A stretch of 64,000 nt of DNA from Gaetbulibacter_A sp043876815. GTDB lineage: Bacteria; Bacteroidota; Bacteroidia; Flavobacteriales; Flavobacteriaceae. The position numbers and the translations under genes were made by a program. The stretch is from NCBI RefSeq assembly GCF_043876815.1, contig NZ_JBAWKA010000004.1, positions 62,001 through 126,000 of the forward strand. The letters run 5' to 3'. The notes beneath the pieces were generated by a model that saw only the letters and a program-made list of their open reading frames with translations, ran no database searches and was not told where the DNA came from. Positions 1-8,752 of this stretch are shown here, one piece after another (the stretch's first letter is position 1; every line of letters begins with the position of its first letter).

Positions 1-2
1 AT

Positions 3-494
3 GAAATAATTTCGATGACTTATCCAGCTTTAAAACCTTTCTTTTATGATCACGTAATAGGAGATGTTCCTATAAATTATAATAACTATTTGTCTAGGGT
101 TGGATTAAAAATCGGAGAAGGCAAAGTAGAAACGGGATATGTACAAAATGGGTCGGAATTAATTTTGGCCGGAAATGCGCAAACTGGTGACATCTTTTTT
201 ACTGAGGCTGTAAACGATAATAGTTTTTGGCATGATGCCGGAGCAGAGGCTAATGATGTTATAAAGCGTATTAATGGAAAAGAAATGACCATGCAAAATG
301 CAAATGATATTTTAAATAGTGTCGTGGCCTGGACTCCGGGACAAGAGGTTGAGGTGAGTTTGGAACGCGATGGAAAACCTGTAGAGATAAAAACTACGGT
401 TACCAAGTCCTATACAAACGGTACGGGTATTGTGGATATGGAGGAAGTTACACCTCGCCAAAGTAAGATCCGTGAAGCTTGGTTAAAGGGCTAA
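3..494 (+). CDS. M61-family peptidase, C-terminal part with PDZ domain (5' end outside window)
   Basis: The reading frame is open to the left edge (codons for E-I-I-S precede the first ATG at 15), so this is the tail of a longer gene. It reads like the C-terminus of M61 glycyl-aminopeptidase-type proteins: a connecting segment (YPALKPFFYDHVIGDVPI), then a PDZ-like domain with the core AGAEANDVIKRINGKEM and a closing beta region (GQEVEVSLERDGKP). In this family the HEXXH zinc site lies upstream and so is not visible here. Such proteins are secreted or periplasmic aminopeptidases. A strong hairpin terminator follows 20 bases after the stop. The family call rests on remembered resemblance; a PDZ-bearing protease tail is the safe minimum. 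Confidence 0.72.
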   Translation, partial: EIISMTYPALKPFFYDHVIGDVPINYNNYLSRVGLKIGEGKVETGYVQNGSELILAGNAQTGDIFFTEAVNDNSFWHDAGAEANDVIKRINGKEMTMQNANDILNSVVAWTPGQEVEVSLERDGKPVEIKTTVTKSYTNGTGIVDMEEVTPRQSKIREAWLKG

Positions 495-513
495 AATTAT
501 TTTCTAAAAATAT

Positions 514-551
514 AAAAAGGCGGAAATCAATATGATTTCCGCCTTTTTTTT
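514..551. terminator. Bidirectional intrinsic terminator
   Basis: A-tract, 15-base arm (AAAAAGGCGGAAATC), loop AATAT, matching arm GATTTCCGCCTTTTT and a T-tract. It lies between the plus-strand peptidase gene and the minus-strand S10 gene, which converge here, so it can serve both. Confidence 0.9.
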
Positions 552-565
552 CTGAATTTATAAGT

Positions 566-2056
566 TTAATACTTGGCCGATTTTTCCGGATTCATAGTAG
601 ATTTTATAAAAGCTCTCAGATCGTTAGTGGATTTTTCCAGATCATCCTTTCTAATATAAAACATATGTCCGGAACGATACCCTTTGAATGTAAAGCGGTC
701 TTTTAATTTACCGCTAGGGTCTATCTGGCCCATGGTGTATTTTGCAGCAAAATAGGTCGTAGCACCATCATAGTATCCAGATTGAATCAAGACGTTTAAG
801 TAAGGGTTTTGGGCCATGGCTTGCCTTAGTTCATCACGAACATTATCGTTGCGTCGGTCCCAAGGATTTACACTACCAAACATATTATATTTCACATCGG
901 TTTTAAAGTTTAAAAAACTTCGTACATAATAATTAATAGCTGGCGTAAACGCATGGTTCCAAGTTGTTAGTTCTGGACTATAATCCGGACTAGTACCGGT
1001 GTCACGTTTATCAACCCCCAAGTACCTGGAGTCTAATCGCCCAATGGTCATACCTTTAGAATCACGCAAAAGATCTTTCCAGAAGAAACTGGTGGGGACA
1101 TCCAAATTATTTTGTAAAATGCCCTCTTTGTCCAAGCCGGAATAGTAAGCCATTTTTTCAGCTACATCATTTTTTTCTGTTTCTGAAATCATACCACCCT
1201 TTGCTAATGCAGGCATCAAAGTATTTATAGCAAATTCTTCTGCTTGCGGTAAAATATCGGTTAGGTCCTTTTGCTGAAGTTCAGCAGGAAGCATCTTATG
1301 GTACCAAGCGGCTGCGGTAAAATAGGGTAGGTTAATAGCCGAATATATTGGCTGACCTGTCCTCAATAATTTATAATCGGCAGGAGATACCATGATAACG
1401 CCATTCAAATACATCCATTGGTTGCTTTGAAGCGCTTTGGCCAGCCCCATCACGCGTGTACCACCATAACTCTCGCCAATAATGTATTTCGGTGATTCCC
1501 AACGTTGTTTTCGAGTCACAAAAGTATTGATCCATTCTGCCAAGTATTTTATATCGGCATTAATTCCAAAAAAAGTATCCCGGTCAGGAAGTTTTCCGTC
1601 TTTATCGGGAATCATTCTGGAAAATCCGGTATTTACTGGGTTTACATAAACGATATCAGCCACATCCAAAATAGAATTTGGGTTATCCCTTAGGCCATAC
1701 GGTTGTACTGGATATCCGTCTTCATCAATATTCAAAACTTTTGGACCTGTATATCCAATGTGCATCCAAACAGAAGCGGATCCGGGCCCACCATTAAAGG
1801 ATACGACCAATGGACGCGTGGCGCGATTCTTAACATTATTACGTTCATAATAAGTGTAAAATAATGTCGCTATTGGATTACCGTCCTTGTCCCAGACCGG
1901 TTGGGTTCCGGCAGTGGCCGTGTAAGACAAATTTTGCCCGTTAATCATTCCTGTGTGGTTGGTCACCACCATCGTGTCTATCGGAATTTTTCTGGATTGA
2001 GAATAGCTCACAAGGCTCGTGAACAAAAAAATTAGAATTAGTCGCATATTATTCAT
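566..2056 (-). CDS. S10 family serine carboxypeptidase-like peptidase, secreted
   Basis: A 496-residue protein with an N-terminal signal peptide (hydrophobic stretch ending SYSQS near residue 21). Serine carboxypeptidase features are visible in order: the oxyanion motif FNGGPGSAS at 87-95, the nucleophile motif GESYGG with Ser196, an acidic region QSGYYDGATTYF, and the catalytic His in YRSGHMFYI near the C-terminus. S10 enzymes remove C-terminal residues from peptides. Bacterial homologues are exported and probably feed peptide scavenging. The gene shares orientation with TIGR02757 upstream (30-base gap), so the two may be co-transcribed. A second Met at residue 4 is an alternative start. Substrate is unknown. 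Confidence 0.88.
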   Translation of the reverse strand: MNNMRLILIFLFTSLVSYSQSRKIPIDTMVVTNHTGMINGQNLSYTATAGTQPVWDKDGNPIATLFYTYYERNNVKNRATRPLVVSFNGGPGSASVWMHIGYTGPKVLNIDEDGYPVQPYGLRDNPNSILDVADIVYVNPVNTGFSRMIPDKDGKLPDRDTFFGINADIKYLAEWINTFVTRKQRWESPKYIIGESYGGTRVMGLAKALQSNQWMYLNGVIMVSPADYKLLRTGQPIYSAINLPYFTAAAWYHKMLPAELQQKDLTDILPQAEEFAINTLMPALAKGGMISETEKNDVAEKMAYYSGLDKEGILQNNLDVPTSFFWKDLLRDSKGMTIGRLDSRYLGVDKRDTGTSPDYSPELTTWNHAFTPAINYYVRSFLNFKTDVKYNMFGSVNPWDRRNDNVRDELRQAMAQNPYLNVLIQSGYYDGATTYFAAKYTMGQIDPSGKLKDRFTFKGYRSGHMFYIRKDDLEKSTNDLRAFIKSTMNPEKSAKY

Positions 2057-2086
2057 TTTAGGGTTTATAATTACATTTATTCTGAT

Positions 2087-2851
2087 TTAAAAACCTTCAA
2101 ATACTCCAAGACCAAATAGGGCATAGTCGTACTTAACGGGATCCGAAGGATCAAGTTTTCGTAAATTTTTATCGAGTTCCTTTAAAGCTTTCGCATCATT
2201 TTGTTTTCGCTTTAGTAGGCCTAATTTTCGAGCTACATTACCGGAATGGACATCGAGCGGACAAGAGAGGGAGGCCATTGAAATGGAATCCCAAATTCCA
2301 AAATCAACTCCGGTATTATCATTTCTTACCATCCACCTCAAGAACATATTGATTCTTTTTGCAGCCGAATTTTTTGTAGGATCGCTTATGTGTTTTTTAC
2401 TGCGCTCCAAGTGTTCTATTTCAAAAAAATGAGATTTAAACTCTGAAATGGCTGGCTGTAAGTTTTTTGTTGTTCCATATTTTGAAAAAATAGACTCCAG
2501 ACCACCGTGATTTAGATAGAGGTGTTGTAACGATTTCACAAATTGAATGCAATCGTAACCATTAAACGTGCGATGCACGAAGGGTAGTAAACGCTCTACA
2601 TCTGATTCGTGATGATTCATTATAAAATCATATGGTGCATCATCAAAAAGCTGCATAAGTCTTTGAGCATTGTTAATGATACTTTTCCGGTTTCCCCAAG
2701 CAATTGTTGCGGTAAAAAACGCCGCTATTTCTATATCTTCTTTTGAAGAGTAACGGTGAGGAACTTTTATAGGGTCACTATCAATAAATGTCCTGTTATT
2801 GTACTGCAGAACCTTGGCTTCAAGAAAGTCTTTTAGCGCTTCTTTTTTCAA
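2087..2851 (-). CDS. TIGR02757 family protein (DUF2400)
   Basis: A 254-residue cytosolic protein matching the remembered TIGR02757/DUF2400 family, which is common in Bacteroidota and has no established function. Recognisable blocks are the basic SKEDIEIAAFFTATIAWGNR near residues 35-55, the PLDVHSGNVARKLGLLKRKQ region and the C-terminal DPVKYDYALFGLGV. The family has been noted as resembling the helix-hairpin-helix glycosylase fold; that is family knowledge, not something proven here. It lies 30 bases upstream of the S10 peptidase on the same strand, and a 325-base gap separates it from the LolD-like gene behind it. Confidence 0.85.
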   Translation of the reverse strand: MKKEALKDFLEAKVLQYNNRTFIDSDPIKVPHRYSSKEDIEIAAFFTATIAWGNRKSIINNAQRLMQLFDDAPYDFIMNHHESDVERLLPFVHRTFNGYDCIQFVKSLQHLYLNHGGLESIFSKYGTTKNLQPAISEFKSHFFEIEHLERSKKHISDPTKNSAAKRINMFLRWMVRNDNTGVDFGIWDSISMASLSCPLDVHSGNVARKLGLLKRKQNDAKALKELDKNLRKLDPSDPVKYDYALFGLGVFEGF

Positions 2852-3176
2852 TGCGTCTTTTTTTGTAAAAATAAGGGTTTTGTCTAATTTTTATAAAGTT
2901 ACATGTGTTAAGAATTCGATAAATTTAATAGTTAGAGATAAGTGCAGAATTGCTTTTCTCTAGATTTTAACTATTAATAAACTGCTATTTTTAGGGGGTT
3001 ATATGAAGATATTAATAATGATCTTTTCAAGAGTTTTTGGTGCTTGAGTACCGTAAGGGCGCTAAGATTCATATTTTAAAAATGGAGTTCTAGAGGGAAA
3101 CGCCTAAAATAAACCGTCATACTTTAACACTCTAAATACAGAAATATTATTTCTAACTAAACCATGCAAACGCTGG
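2852..3176. other. Gene-free interval with a possible coding remnant
   Basis: 325 bases without a convincing gene. In one plus-strand frame, 3022-3093 reads SFQEFLVLEYRKGAKIHILK then MEF and a stop. It has gene-like composition but no start: a TGA stop lies directly upstream at 3019-3021. It may be the eroded 3' end of a lost gene, or chance. No hairpin terminator or clear promoter was seen. The interval must contain the promoter for the TIGR02757 gene unless that gene is read from lolD. Confidence 0.35.
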
Positions 3177-3854
3177 TTATTCAATAAGTTCTTTGGTTAC
3201 AATTTTGCCATCAACCATGGTAAGCTTCCGATCGGCCATATTTGCTAAATCTTCATTATGTGTAACGATCACGAAGGTCTGACCAAATTCATCACGAAGC
3301 TTGAAGAATAAATGATGCAAATTTTCAGCAGATTCACTATCGAGGTTCCCAGAAGGTTCATCGGCAAAAATAAAATCGGGATTATTAATAAGGGCTCGTG
3401 CCACGGCAACACGTTGTTGTTCGCCACCGGATAAAGCATTTGGTTTATGCTCGTAACGTGCTGAAAGACCTAAAAAATCTAGTAGTTCTTTTGCTCTTTT
3501 TTCAGCATCAGATTTTTTAGTACCCTTAATATATGCCGGTAAACACACATTTTCTAAAGCTGTGAATTCTGGAAGTAATTGGTGAAACTGAAAAATAAAA
3601 CCGATATGTTGATTTCTAAAATTAGCCAAAGCTTTATCACCAAGTGTTTGAATATCGGTATCATTAATTTTTAGCTGAAAATCCTTTGAATGTGAAGCTT
3701 TGTCTAGGGTGCCTAATATTTGAAGCAGGGTTGTTTTACCGGCTCCTGAAGCTCCTACGATAGATACTATTTCTCCCTTTTTTACGTTGATGTCAACGCC
3801 TTTTAAAACTTCTAAATCACCGTAATGTTTGTGAATGTCCTTCGCTTGAATCAT
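3177..3854 (-). CDS. LolD-like ABC transporter ATP-binding protein
   Basis: A 225-residue ABC ATPase with Walker A GASGAGKT (34-41), signature LSGGEQQR (141-148), Walker B FIFADE (161-166) and an H-loop in FVIVTHNEDLA. Size and sequence fit the LolD/MacB subfamily, which pairs with a FtsX-like permease to move lipoproteins or other envelope substrates from the inner membrane. No permease gene is adjacent, so the partner must be encoded elsewhere. It diverges from msrA across a 154-base gap. The subfamily assignment is fairly sure; the substrate is inferred. Confidence 0.88.
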   Translation of the reverse strand: MIQAKDIHKHYGDLEVLKGVDINVKKGEIVSIVGASGAGKTTLLQILGTLDKASHSKDFQLKINDTDIQTLGDKALANFRNQHIGFIFQFHQLLPEFTALENVCLPAYIKGTKKSDAEKRAKELLDFLGLSARYEHKPNALSGGEQQRVAVARALINNPDFIFADEPSGNLDSESAENLHHLFFKLRDEFGQTFVIVTHNEDLANMADRKLTMVDGKIVTKELIE

Positions 3855-4008
3855 AGGATTTTAATAAAGCGTGAATTTAATACTTTAGAACTTTATGGGC
3901 AATTAAGATTTGTTTTTATTGTCGAGAACTTGTTTAAAGGTTATCTTTAAGGTCGAATTAGGTAAGGTATTGTTAAGATACACTACTAATAGATAAATTG
4001 AATTTTTT

Positions 4009-4551
4009 ATGACTAAATCCTGGGATGTTGCCACCTTTGCTGGCGGCTGTTTTTGGTGTACTGAGGCTGTATTCGAGCGATTAGAAGGTGTTCAAAAAGT
4101 AGTTTCCGGCTATACAGGTGGACAAATTAAAAACCCTAGTTACCGAGAAATATGTACGGGGAGAACCGGACATGCCGAAGCCGTTCAAATCGTATATGAT
4201 CCAAATATTATTGATTATACAGAATTAATGGAGATTTTTTTTGCTACGCATGACCCAACGACCTTGAATCGTCAAGGAAATGATGTGGGTACACAATACC
4301 GATCCGCTATTTTTTATTCTGATGATCGTCAAAAAGAGGCAGCTGAAAAATTTATTGAATTATTAAATAAAGAACAGGTTTTTGAAGCACCTATTGTTAC
4401 GGAAATTGTAGCTTTAGATATATTTTATGAAGCCGAAGACGTTCATCAAAATTACTACGATAATAATCGCTCACAACCCTATTGTCAGTATATTATCAAC
4501 CCGAAAATCAAAAAATTAAAAACCTATTACGCCAAAAAACTAAAACAATAA
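4009..4551 (+). CDS. msrA: Peptide-methionine (S)-S-oxide reductase MsrA
   Basis: A 180-residue protein with the MsrA active-site motif GGCFWCTE (residues 12-19; the first Cys is the nucleophile). It also has the conserved GYTGG, GHAEAVQIVYDP and HDPTT...GNDVGTQYRS blocks. It reduces the S-epimer of methionine sulfoxide in proteins and free Met, a repair enzyme for oxidative damage. A C-terminal Cys in the SQPYCQYII motif probably serves as the resolving or thioredoxin-recycled cysteine. folE follows after 7 bases and the small membrane protein gene 6 bases later, which suggests one transcript. No signal peptide, so cytoplasmic. Confidence 0.96.
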   Translation: MTKSWDVATFAGGCFWCTEAVFERLEGVQKVVSGYTGGQIKNPSYREICTGRTGHAEAVQIVYDPNIIDYTELMEIFFATHDPTTLNRQGNDVGTQYRSAIFYSDDRQKEAAEKFIELLNKEQVFEAPIVTEIVALDIFYEAEDVHQNYYDNNRSQPYCQYIINPKIKKLKTYYAKKLKQ

Positions 4552-4558
4552 ACCTATT

Positions 4559-5152
4559 ATGCCGTATAAAAGTTTTGAAGAATACAATATGCAGGTAACC
4601 GACGATGTAAAAAATCGTTACAAGAATATAATTTCCGATCTGGGTGAAGATCCGTATCGAGAAGGCTTACTTAAAACTCCCGAGCGGGCCGCTAAAGCTA
4701 TGCAATTTTTAACGCAGGGCTATCATCAGGATCCTGAAGAGATTTTGAGAAGTGCTATGTTCAAAGAATCTTATGATGAAATGGTTATTGTGAAAGATAT
4801 CGAAGTCTATTCGCTCTGCGAACACCATATTTTACCCTTTTTTGGGAAGGCTCACATTGCTTATATTCCCAATGGATATATTGTGGGATTGAGTAAATTA
4901 CCTAGGATTGTTGATGTATTTGCCCGACGTTTACAGGTTCAGGAACGCCTTACAGAACAAATCCTGGATTGTATCAATAATACGCTTAAACCACAGGGCG
5001 TTGCGGTTGTTATCGAGGCGGCACATATGTGTATGATGATGCGTGGTGTTCAAAAACAAAACTCGATCACGACAACCTCCGGATTTCGGGGACAGTTTGA
5101 AAAAATCGAAACACGTAATGAGTTTTTAAAATTGATAGCGCCGAATAGATAG
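4559..5152 (+). CDS. folE: GTP cyclohydrolase I
   Basis: A 197-residue enzyme converting GTP to dihydroneopterin triphosphate, the first step of folate synthesis and of queuosine-related pterin supply. The zinc ligands are present: Cys87 and His90 in SLCEHH and Cys158 in AAHMCM. Other family blocks are the LLKTPERAAKAM helix, LSKLPRIVDVFARRLQVQER and the C-terminal SGFRGQF. Length is normal for the type IA family. The ATG at 4559 sits 7 bases after msrA; an in-frame ATG at 4589 is a shorter alternative. It is translated in the same run as msrA and the following small gene. Confidence 0.97.
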   Translation: MPYKSFEEYNMQVTDDVKNRYKNIISDLGEDPYREGLLKTPERAAKAMQFLTQGYHQDPEEILRSAMFKESYDEMVIVKDIEVYSLCEHHILPFFGKAHIAYIPNGYIVGLSKLPRIVDVFARRLQVQERLTEQILDCINNTLKPQGVAVVIEAAHMCMMMRGVQKQNSITTTSGFRGQFEKIETRNEFLKLIAPNR

Positions 5153-5158
5153 TTTGAT

Positions 5159-5449
5159 ATGAAAATCAACCGCTACAAAAAATTAGTTTTATGTATTCTT
5201 TTGGATGCTGTAGGTTACGTTTCTTTTATCATTCCTGGTGTTGGTGAGTTTTCCGATGCTGTTTGGGCTCCCATTTCGGCCTGGATCATGATCAAACTCT
5301 ATAAAGGAACTGCCGGAAAAGTAGCGGGTGTGGTGTCTTTTGTTGAAGAAGCCTTACCTGGGGTGGATGTTATTCCAACCTTCACCATTATGTGGTGTTA
5401 TACCGAATTTTTTACTGAGGAGAAAAAAGAAAAAAGCCTTTCAAAATGA
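5159..5449 (+). CDS. Small membrane protein of unknown function
   Basis: A 96-residue protein with two or three hydrophobic segments (LVLCILLDAVGYVSFIIPGV, then AVWAPISAWIMI, then IPTFTIMWCYTEFF) and a lysine-rich tail. I do not recognise a named domain; similar small proteins with the GVGEFSDAVWAPISA type of motif occur in flavobacteria. It starts 6 bases after folE and probably shares that transcript. Its stop codon lies inside the stem of the operon terminator, so the last codons of the gene form the left arm. Membrane location is inferred from hydrophobicity only. Confidence 0.75.
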   Translation: MKINRYKKLVLCILLDAVGYVSFIIPGVGEFSDAVWAPISAWIMIKLYKGTAGKVAGVVSFVEEALPGVDVIPTFTIMWCYTEFFTEEKKEKSLSK

Positions 5450-5461
5450 AAGGCTTTTTAA
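5431..5461 (+). terminator. Intrinsic terminator overlapping a stop codon
   Basis: A perfect 13-bp stem (AAAAAGCCTTTCA, 5431-5443, against TGAAAGGCTTTTT, 5447-5459) with a 3-base loop. The TGA stop of the small membrane protein gene (5447-5449) opens the right arm. It ends the msrA-folE operon. Confidence 0.88.
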
Positions 5462-5569
5462 TTTATAACTGATGGGTAAATCTGATATTAATATTACGTA
5501 CCAAAGTGTTAAATGTCCTGTGACTTGAAGCGCTATAAATGATTAAAATAAACCCTGTTTAATTACGAC

Positions 5570-5875
5570 TCACTCTTTAATAAATCGTTTTAAACCAATT
5601 CGTTTAAGCATACGTTTCTCAAAATTCCAGAAAAATTTATGTTGTCCAAAAAGCCATCCGAAACCTACTAACAAGAATTGATAGACTGTGAACAAAATGA
5701 TCACGTATAAAACCCAATACCCTATATTACCAAGATTTTCGCGCGTAATATTTAAGCTTGCAAGGATGGGTTTGCCGATATAAGAAGAGGTGCTTCCTGT
5801 AATGGCGAAAACCAAAATAATCATAAACATCTGCGAGTTTGATGTAATCCCCCAGCGTCTTTTTAATTTTTCCAA
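5570..5875 (-). CDS. DUF6787-like small membrane protein
   Basis: A 101-residue protein with two clear transmembrane segments (MFMIILVFAITGSTSSYIG and YWVLYVIILFTVYQFLLVGF) and basic ends (MEKLKRRWGI; KRMLKRIGLKRFIKE). It resembles small flavobacterial proteins that I recall as DUF6787, sometimes labelled in databases as diacylglyceryl transferase without catalytic motifs. No catalytic residues are evident. It follows the lipoprotein gene on the same strand across 38 bases. The name is from memory and the function is unknown. Confidence 0.7.
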   Translation of the reverse strand: MEKLKRRWGITSNSQMFMIILVFAITGSTSSYIGKPILASLNITRENLGNIGYWVLYVIILFTVYQFLLVGFGWLFGQHKFFWNFEKRMLKRIGLKRFIKE

Positions 5876-5913
5876 AGCTTCTTAATTTGTTTGCAAAAAT
5901 AACTAAAAGACTT

Positions 5914-6354
5914 TTAAATTCTAGGTATATATGGGCCTAATTTTTGTTTGTATTTAAGTTGAAAATAAATGAAGTAATTATAAAGTAAATAATTTACTTC
6001 GTAACCATAGTCGATCTGCGGATCATAGTTAATTTGCATTTCGTACAAATTGGGATTATATAACATCGGTTGTTGAGCACGTTGGTTCCATTCTGTTACA
6101 AAAATTCTATTTCGAATCTCCATATACGTTTGGTTATAAAAACCGCGTGGTCTGGCCGAACCGTAAAGAAACGTATTAAAACCGGGATCGATAATAATGA
6201 CCTCATATTCTTCTTCCTCATTGACAATCCGGACGGTGTCATTTTGTACAGTGCTTGCTGACCGTTCATCCTGATTTTTTATGGCTGAGGTTTGTGTGCT
6301 GTAACACCCGGCTAAAATGAAGCATCCGATAATAGAATATAATATGAATTTCAT
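5914..6354 (-). CDS. DUF6146-like lipoprotein
   Basis: A 146-residue protein with a lipoprotein signal peptide: a hydrophobic run ending in the lipobox LAGC (Cys17), then a short Ser/Thr/Asn linker. The mature part has the distinctive blocks YEVIIIDPGFNTFLYGSARP, YMEIRNRIFVTEWN and NPNLYEMQINYDPQIDYGYE. I recall these from the flavobacterial DUF6146 family. Function is unknown; it is presumably anchored in the envelope. It probably shares a transcript with the downstream DUF6787-like gene and is insulated from serA by a terminator. Confidence 0.75.
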   Translation of the reverse strand: MKFILYSIIGCFILAGCYSTQTSAIKNQDERSASTVQNDTVRIVNEEEEYEVIIIDPGFNTFLYGSARPRGFYNQTYMEIRNRIFVTEWNQRAQQPMLYNPNLYEMQINYDPQIDYGYEVNYLLYNYFIYFQLKYKQKLGPYIPRI

Positions 6355-6442
6355 AGCAATAGAGTTAAAAGGCTCGCCTTAACGAGTCTTATAATTTAAG
6401 AAAATAAGCTGAAAAAAGCCCCATGATTTAAATATATTTAAC

Positions 6443-6473
6443 AAAAAAACCCTAACAATTTTGTTAGGGTTTA
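6443..6473 (-). terminator. Intrinsic terminator after serA
   Basis: A perfect 12-bp inverted repeat (AAACCCTAACAA at 6447-6458 with TTGTTAGGGTTT at 6461-6472). On the minus strand a T-run follows, the correct polarity to end the serC-serA transcript before the DUF6146-like gene. Confidence 0.88.
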
Positions 6474-6495
6474 CTAATTATTTTATCGAAATAAT

Positions 6496-7446
6496 TTATC
6501 CCAGAATGGAAACGATCTGCGTTGCTAATTCTACGCCAATTCTATCCTGAGCCTCATTTGTGGCAGCACCGGTATGTGGTGTTAAGGATAAACCAGGATT
6601 CATTAGTAATTGTATTTCCGGAGAAGGTTCTTTTTCAAAAACATCAAGGGCAGCTCCTGCTACTTTTCCAGATTCAATGGCCTTTACCAAAGCTACTTCA
6701 TTTACAACGCCTCCACGAGCCGCATTAGCAATGAACACACCATCCTTCATTATTTCGAATTCTTTGGTGTCAATCACATAATCCTTTTGTGCAGGTACGT
6801 GAAGAGAAATAAAGTCGGATTGCTTTAAAACCTCTTCTTTGCTGATCGTTTTAATATCGAAATGTACTTTCTGTCCATCAAAGAATTCAAGATCCAAAGA
6901 AGCTTCATCTAAAAAGGGATCAAAAGCGACCACTTTCATTCCGGCTCCTAAAGCTACTTTTGCAGTGGCCTGACCAATTCTTCCAAACCCAAGGATACCG
7001 ATCGTTTTTCCTTTTAATTCTATGCCTTTAGCATAGGCTTTTTTTAAGACTTTGAACTTACTATCACCTTCCAAAGGCATTTCTCTGTTAGCATGGTGTA
7101 AAAAACGGGCTAAGCTGTAAAAATGTCCGAATACCAATTCGGCAACAGAATGCGAGGATGCAGCAGGGGTATTAATGACTTTTACTCCTTTTTCCCGGGC
7201 GTATTCAACATCAATATTATCCATTCCAACACCACCACGACCGATAATCTTTAAGTTAGGACAAGCATCAATGATATCTTTACGAACTTTGGTTGCACTG
7301 CGCACTAAAAGCACGGCGATATCATTTTCGTTGATATAATTAATTAATTGCTCCTGAGCTACAGTGGTCGTTATAACTTCGTAACCTGCCTTTTCCAATG
7401 CTTCTATTCCACTTTGTGAAATACCATCATTTGCTAATACTTTCAT
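6496..7446 (-). CDS. serA: D-3-phosphoglycerate dehydrogenase (short form)
   Basis: A 316-residue D-2-hydroxyacid dehydrogenase. The Rossmann motif GFGRIGQ is at 153-159. Catalytic residues of the family are visible as Arg244 (NAARGG), an acidic residue near 273 (DVFEKEP) and His291 (TPHTGAAT). It oxidises 3-phosphoglycerate to 3-phosphohydroxypyruvate, the first step of serine synthesis. It lacks the C-terminal ACT domain of E. coli SerA, so serine feedback through that domain is not expected. It lies 65 bases downstream of serC, which fixes the pathway role among the related 2-hydroxyacid dehydrogenases. Confidence 0.93.
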   Translation of the reverse strand: MKVLANDGISQSGIEALEKAGYEVITTTVAQEQLINYINENDIAVLLVRSATKVRKDIIDACPNLKIIGRGGVGMDNIDVEYAREKGVKVINTPAASSHSVAELVFGHFYSLARFLHHANREMPLEGDSKFKVLKKAYAKGIELKGKTIGILGFGRIGQATAKVALGAGMKVVAFDPFLDEASLDLEFFDGQKVHFDIKTISKEEVLKQSDFISLHVPAQKDYVIDTKEFEIMKDGVFIANAARGGVVNEVALVKAIESGKVAGAALDVFEKEPSPEIQLLMNPGLSLTPHTGAATNEAQDRIGVELATQIVSILG

Positions 7447-7511
7447 CTTTTAAGTGTGTTACCTAATTTTCCGGCAACCTATTTTTTGTGATTATTAAAT
7501 CGTTTTATTTA

Positions 7512-8576
7512 TTATCCTTTTCGTTCCAATTCGCTCATCACCTCTACAACAACTTTAACGCTGTCTAAAGGCAAGGCGTTGTACATGGATGCTCTATAGC
7601 CGCCAACACTACGGTGACCATTTAGGCCATTAACTCCAGCCTCTTTTAACATGGTTTCGAACGTTTCTTTTAGATTTTCGTTTTCTAAGGTGAATGTGGC
7701 ATTCATGGTCGAGCGGTCTTCTTTTGCCGCAAAGCCTTTGAATAAAGGGTTAAGGTCAATCTCAGAATACATTAAGGATGCTTTCTTGTCGTTTTCCTTT
7801 TCGATGGCAGCAATACCACCTTTTTCTTTCAGCCACTCTAGGGTTAACATGGAGGTGTAAACGGCAAATACTGGTGGGGTATTATACATACTGCCCTTGC
7901 TGATGTGTAATTTATAGTCCATCATAGCTGGGATTTTACGAGTCACTTTTCCTAAAATATCTTCTTTTATAACAACCAGTGTCGTTCCTGCGGGACCCAT
8001 ATTTTTCTGGGCTCCAGCATAGATCAGATCGAATTGAGAAAAATCCAATACACGTGAAAAAATATCACTACTCATATCGCAAACCATAGGAATCGGTGAA
8101 TTCGGGAAGGATTTCATTTGTGTTCCAAAAATGGTATTGTTAGAAGTACAGTGAAAATAGTCGTAATCTTCTGGAATTTCATAACCTTTCGGGATGTAGT
8201 TGAAATTAGCATCTTTTGAAGAGGCTACCTCATAAATATCATCATGAATTCGTGCTTCTTTGATAGCTTTATCGGCCCAGGTTCCCGAGTTCAAATAGGC
8301 CGCTCTTTTTTCTAAAAGATTCAATGCAACCATTAAGAACTGCGTACTTGCGCCACCTTGTAAAAACAAAGCTTTATAACCTTTTCCTTCTAAGCCAAGA
8401 AGTTCAAGAACTAGGGATCTTGCATTTTCCATAATATCAACAAAAGCTTTACTTCTGTGTGATATTTCGATTAAAGATAAGCCACTGTTATCCAAATCCA
8501 TTACCGCTTCAGATGCCTTCAATAAAACACTTTGAGGTAAAATACATGGCCCTGCACTAAAGTTATGTTTTTTCAT
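7512..8576 (-). CDS. serC: Phosphoserine aminotransferase
   Basis: A 354-residue class V aminotransferase starting MKKHNFSAGPCILP, the typical SerC N-terminus. The PLP-binding lysine is Lys191 in YAGAQKNMGPAG; other family marks are QGGASTQF and GHRSVGGYRASMYNA near the C-terminus. It converts 3-phosphohydroxypyruvate to phosphoserine with glutamate as donor, and also works in pyridoxal phosphate synthesis in some bacteria. It is followed by serA on the same strand. The acyl-CoA reductase gene lies 176 bases upstream in the same orientation. Confidence 0.97.
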   Translation of the reverse strand: MKKHNFSAGPCILPQSVLLKASEAVMDLDNSGLSLIEISHRSKAFVDIMENARSLVLELLGLEGKGYKALFLQGGASTQFLMVALNLLEKRAAYLNSGTWADKAIKEARIHDDIYEVASSKDANFNYIPKGYEIPEDYDYFHCTSNNTIFGTQMKSFPNSPIPMVCDMSSDIFSRVLDFSQFDLIYAGAQKNMGPAGTTLVVIKEDILGKVTRKIPAMMDYKLHISKGSMYNTPPVFAVYTSMLTLEWLKEKGGIAAIEKENDKKASLMYSEIDLNPLFKGFAAKEDRSTMNATFTLENENLKETFETMLKEAGVNGLNGHRSVGGYRASMYNALPLDSVKVVVEVMSELERKG

Positions 8577-8752
8577 TTTTATGTTTCCCTAATCTTTTTT
8601 TTAGAAAGATTTTTTGTGGGTATTTTAATTAGTATTTCGTTATTTTTAAGCGTTTCGCCTGAATTATTTTTCGAAGTAATTTAGGCAAAATTTCAGATGC
8701 AAAGTTCCAAATTAATTGGGGAATAGACATTAAAAAATCAATAATTTTTTAG

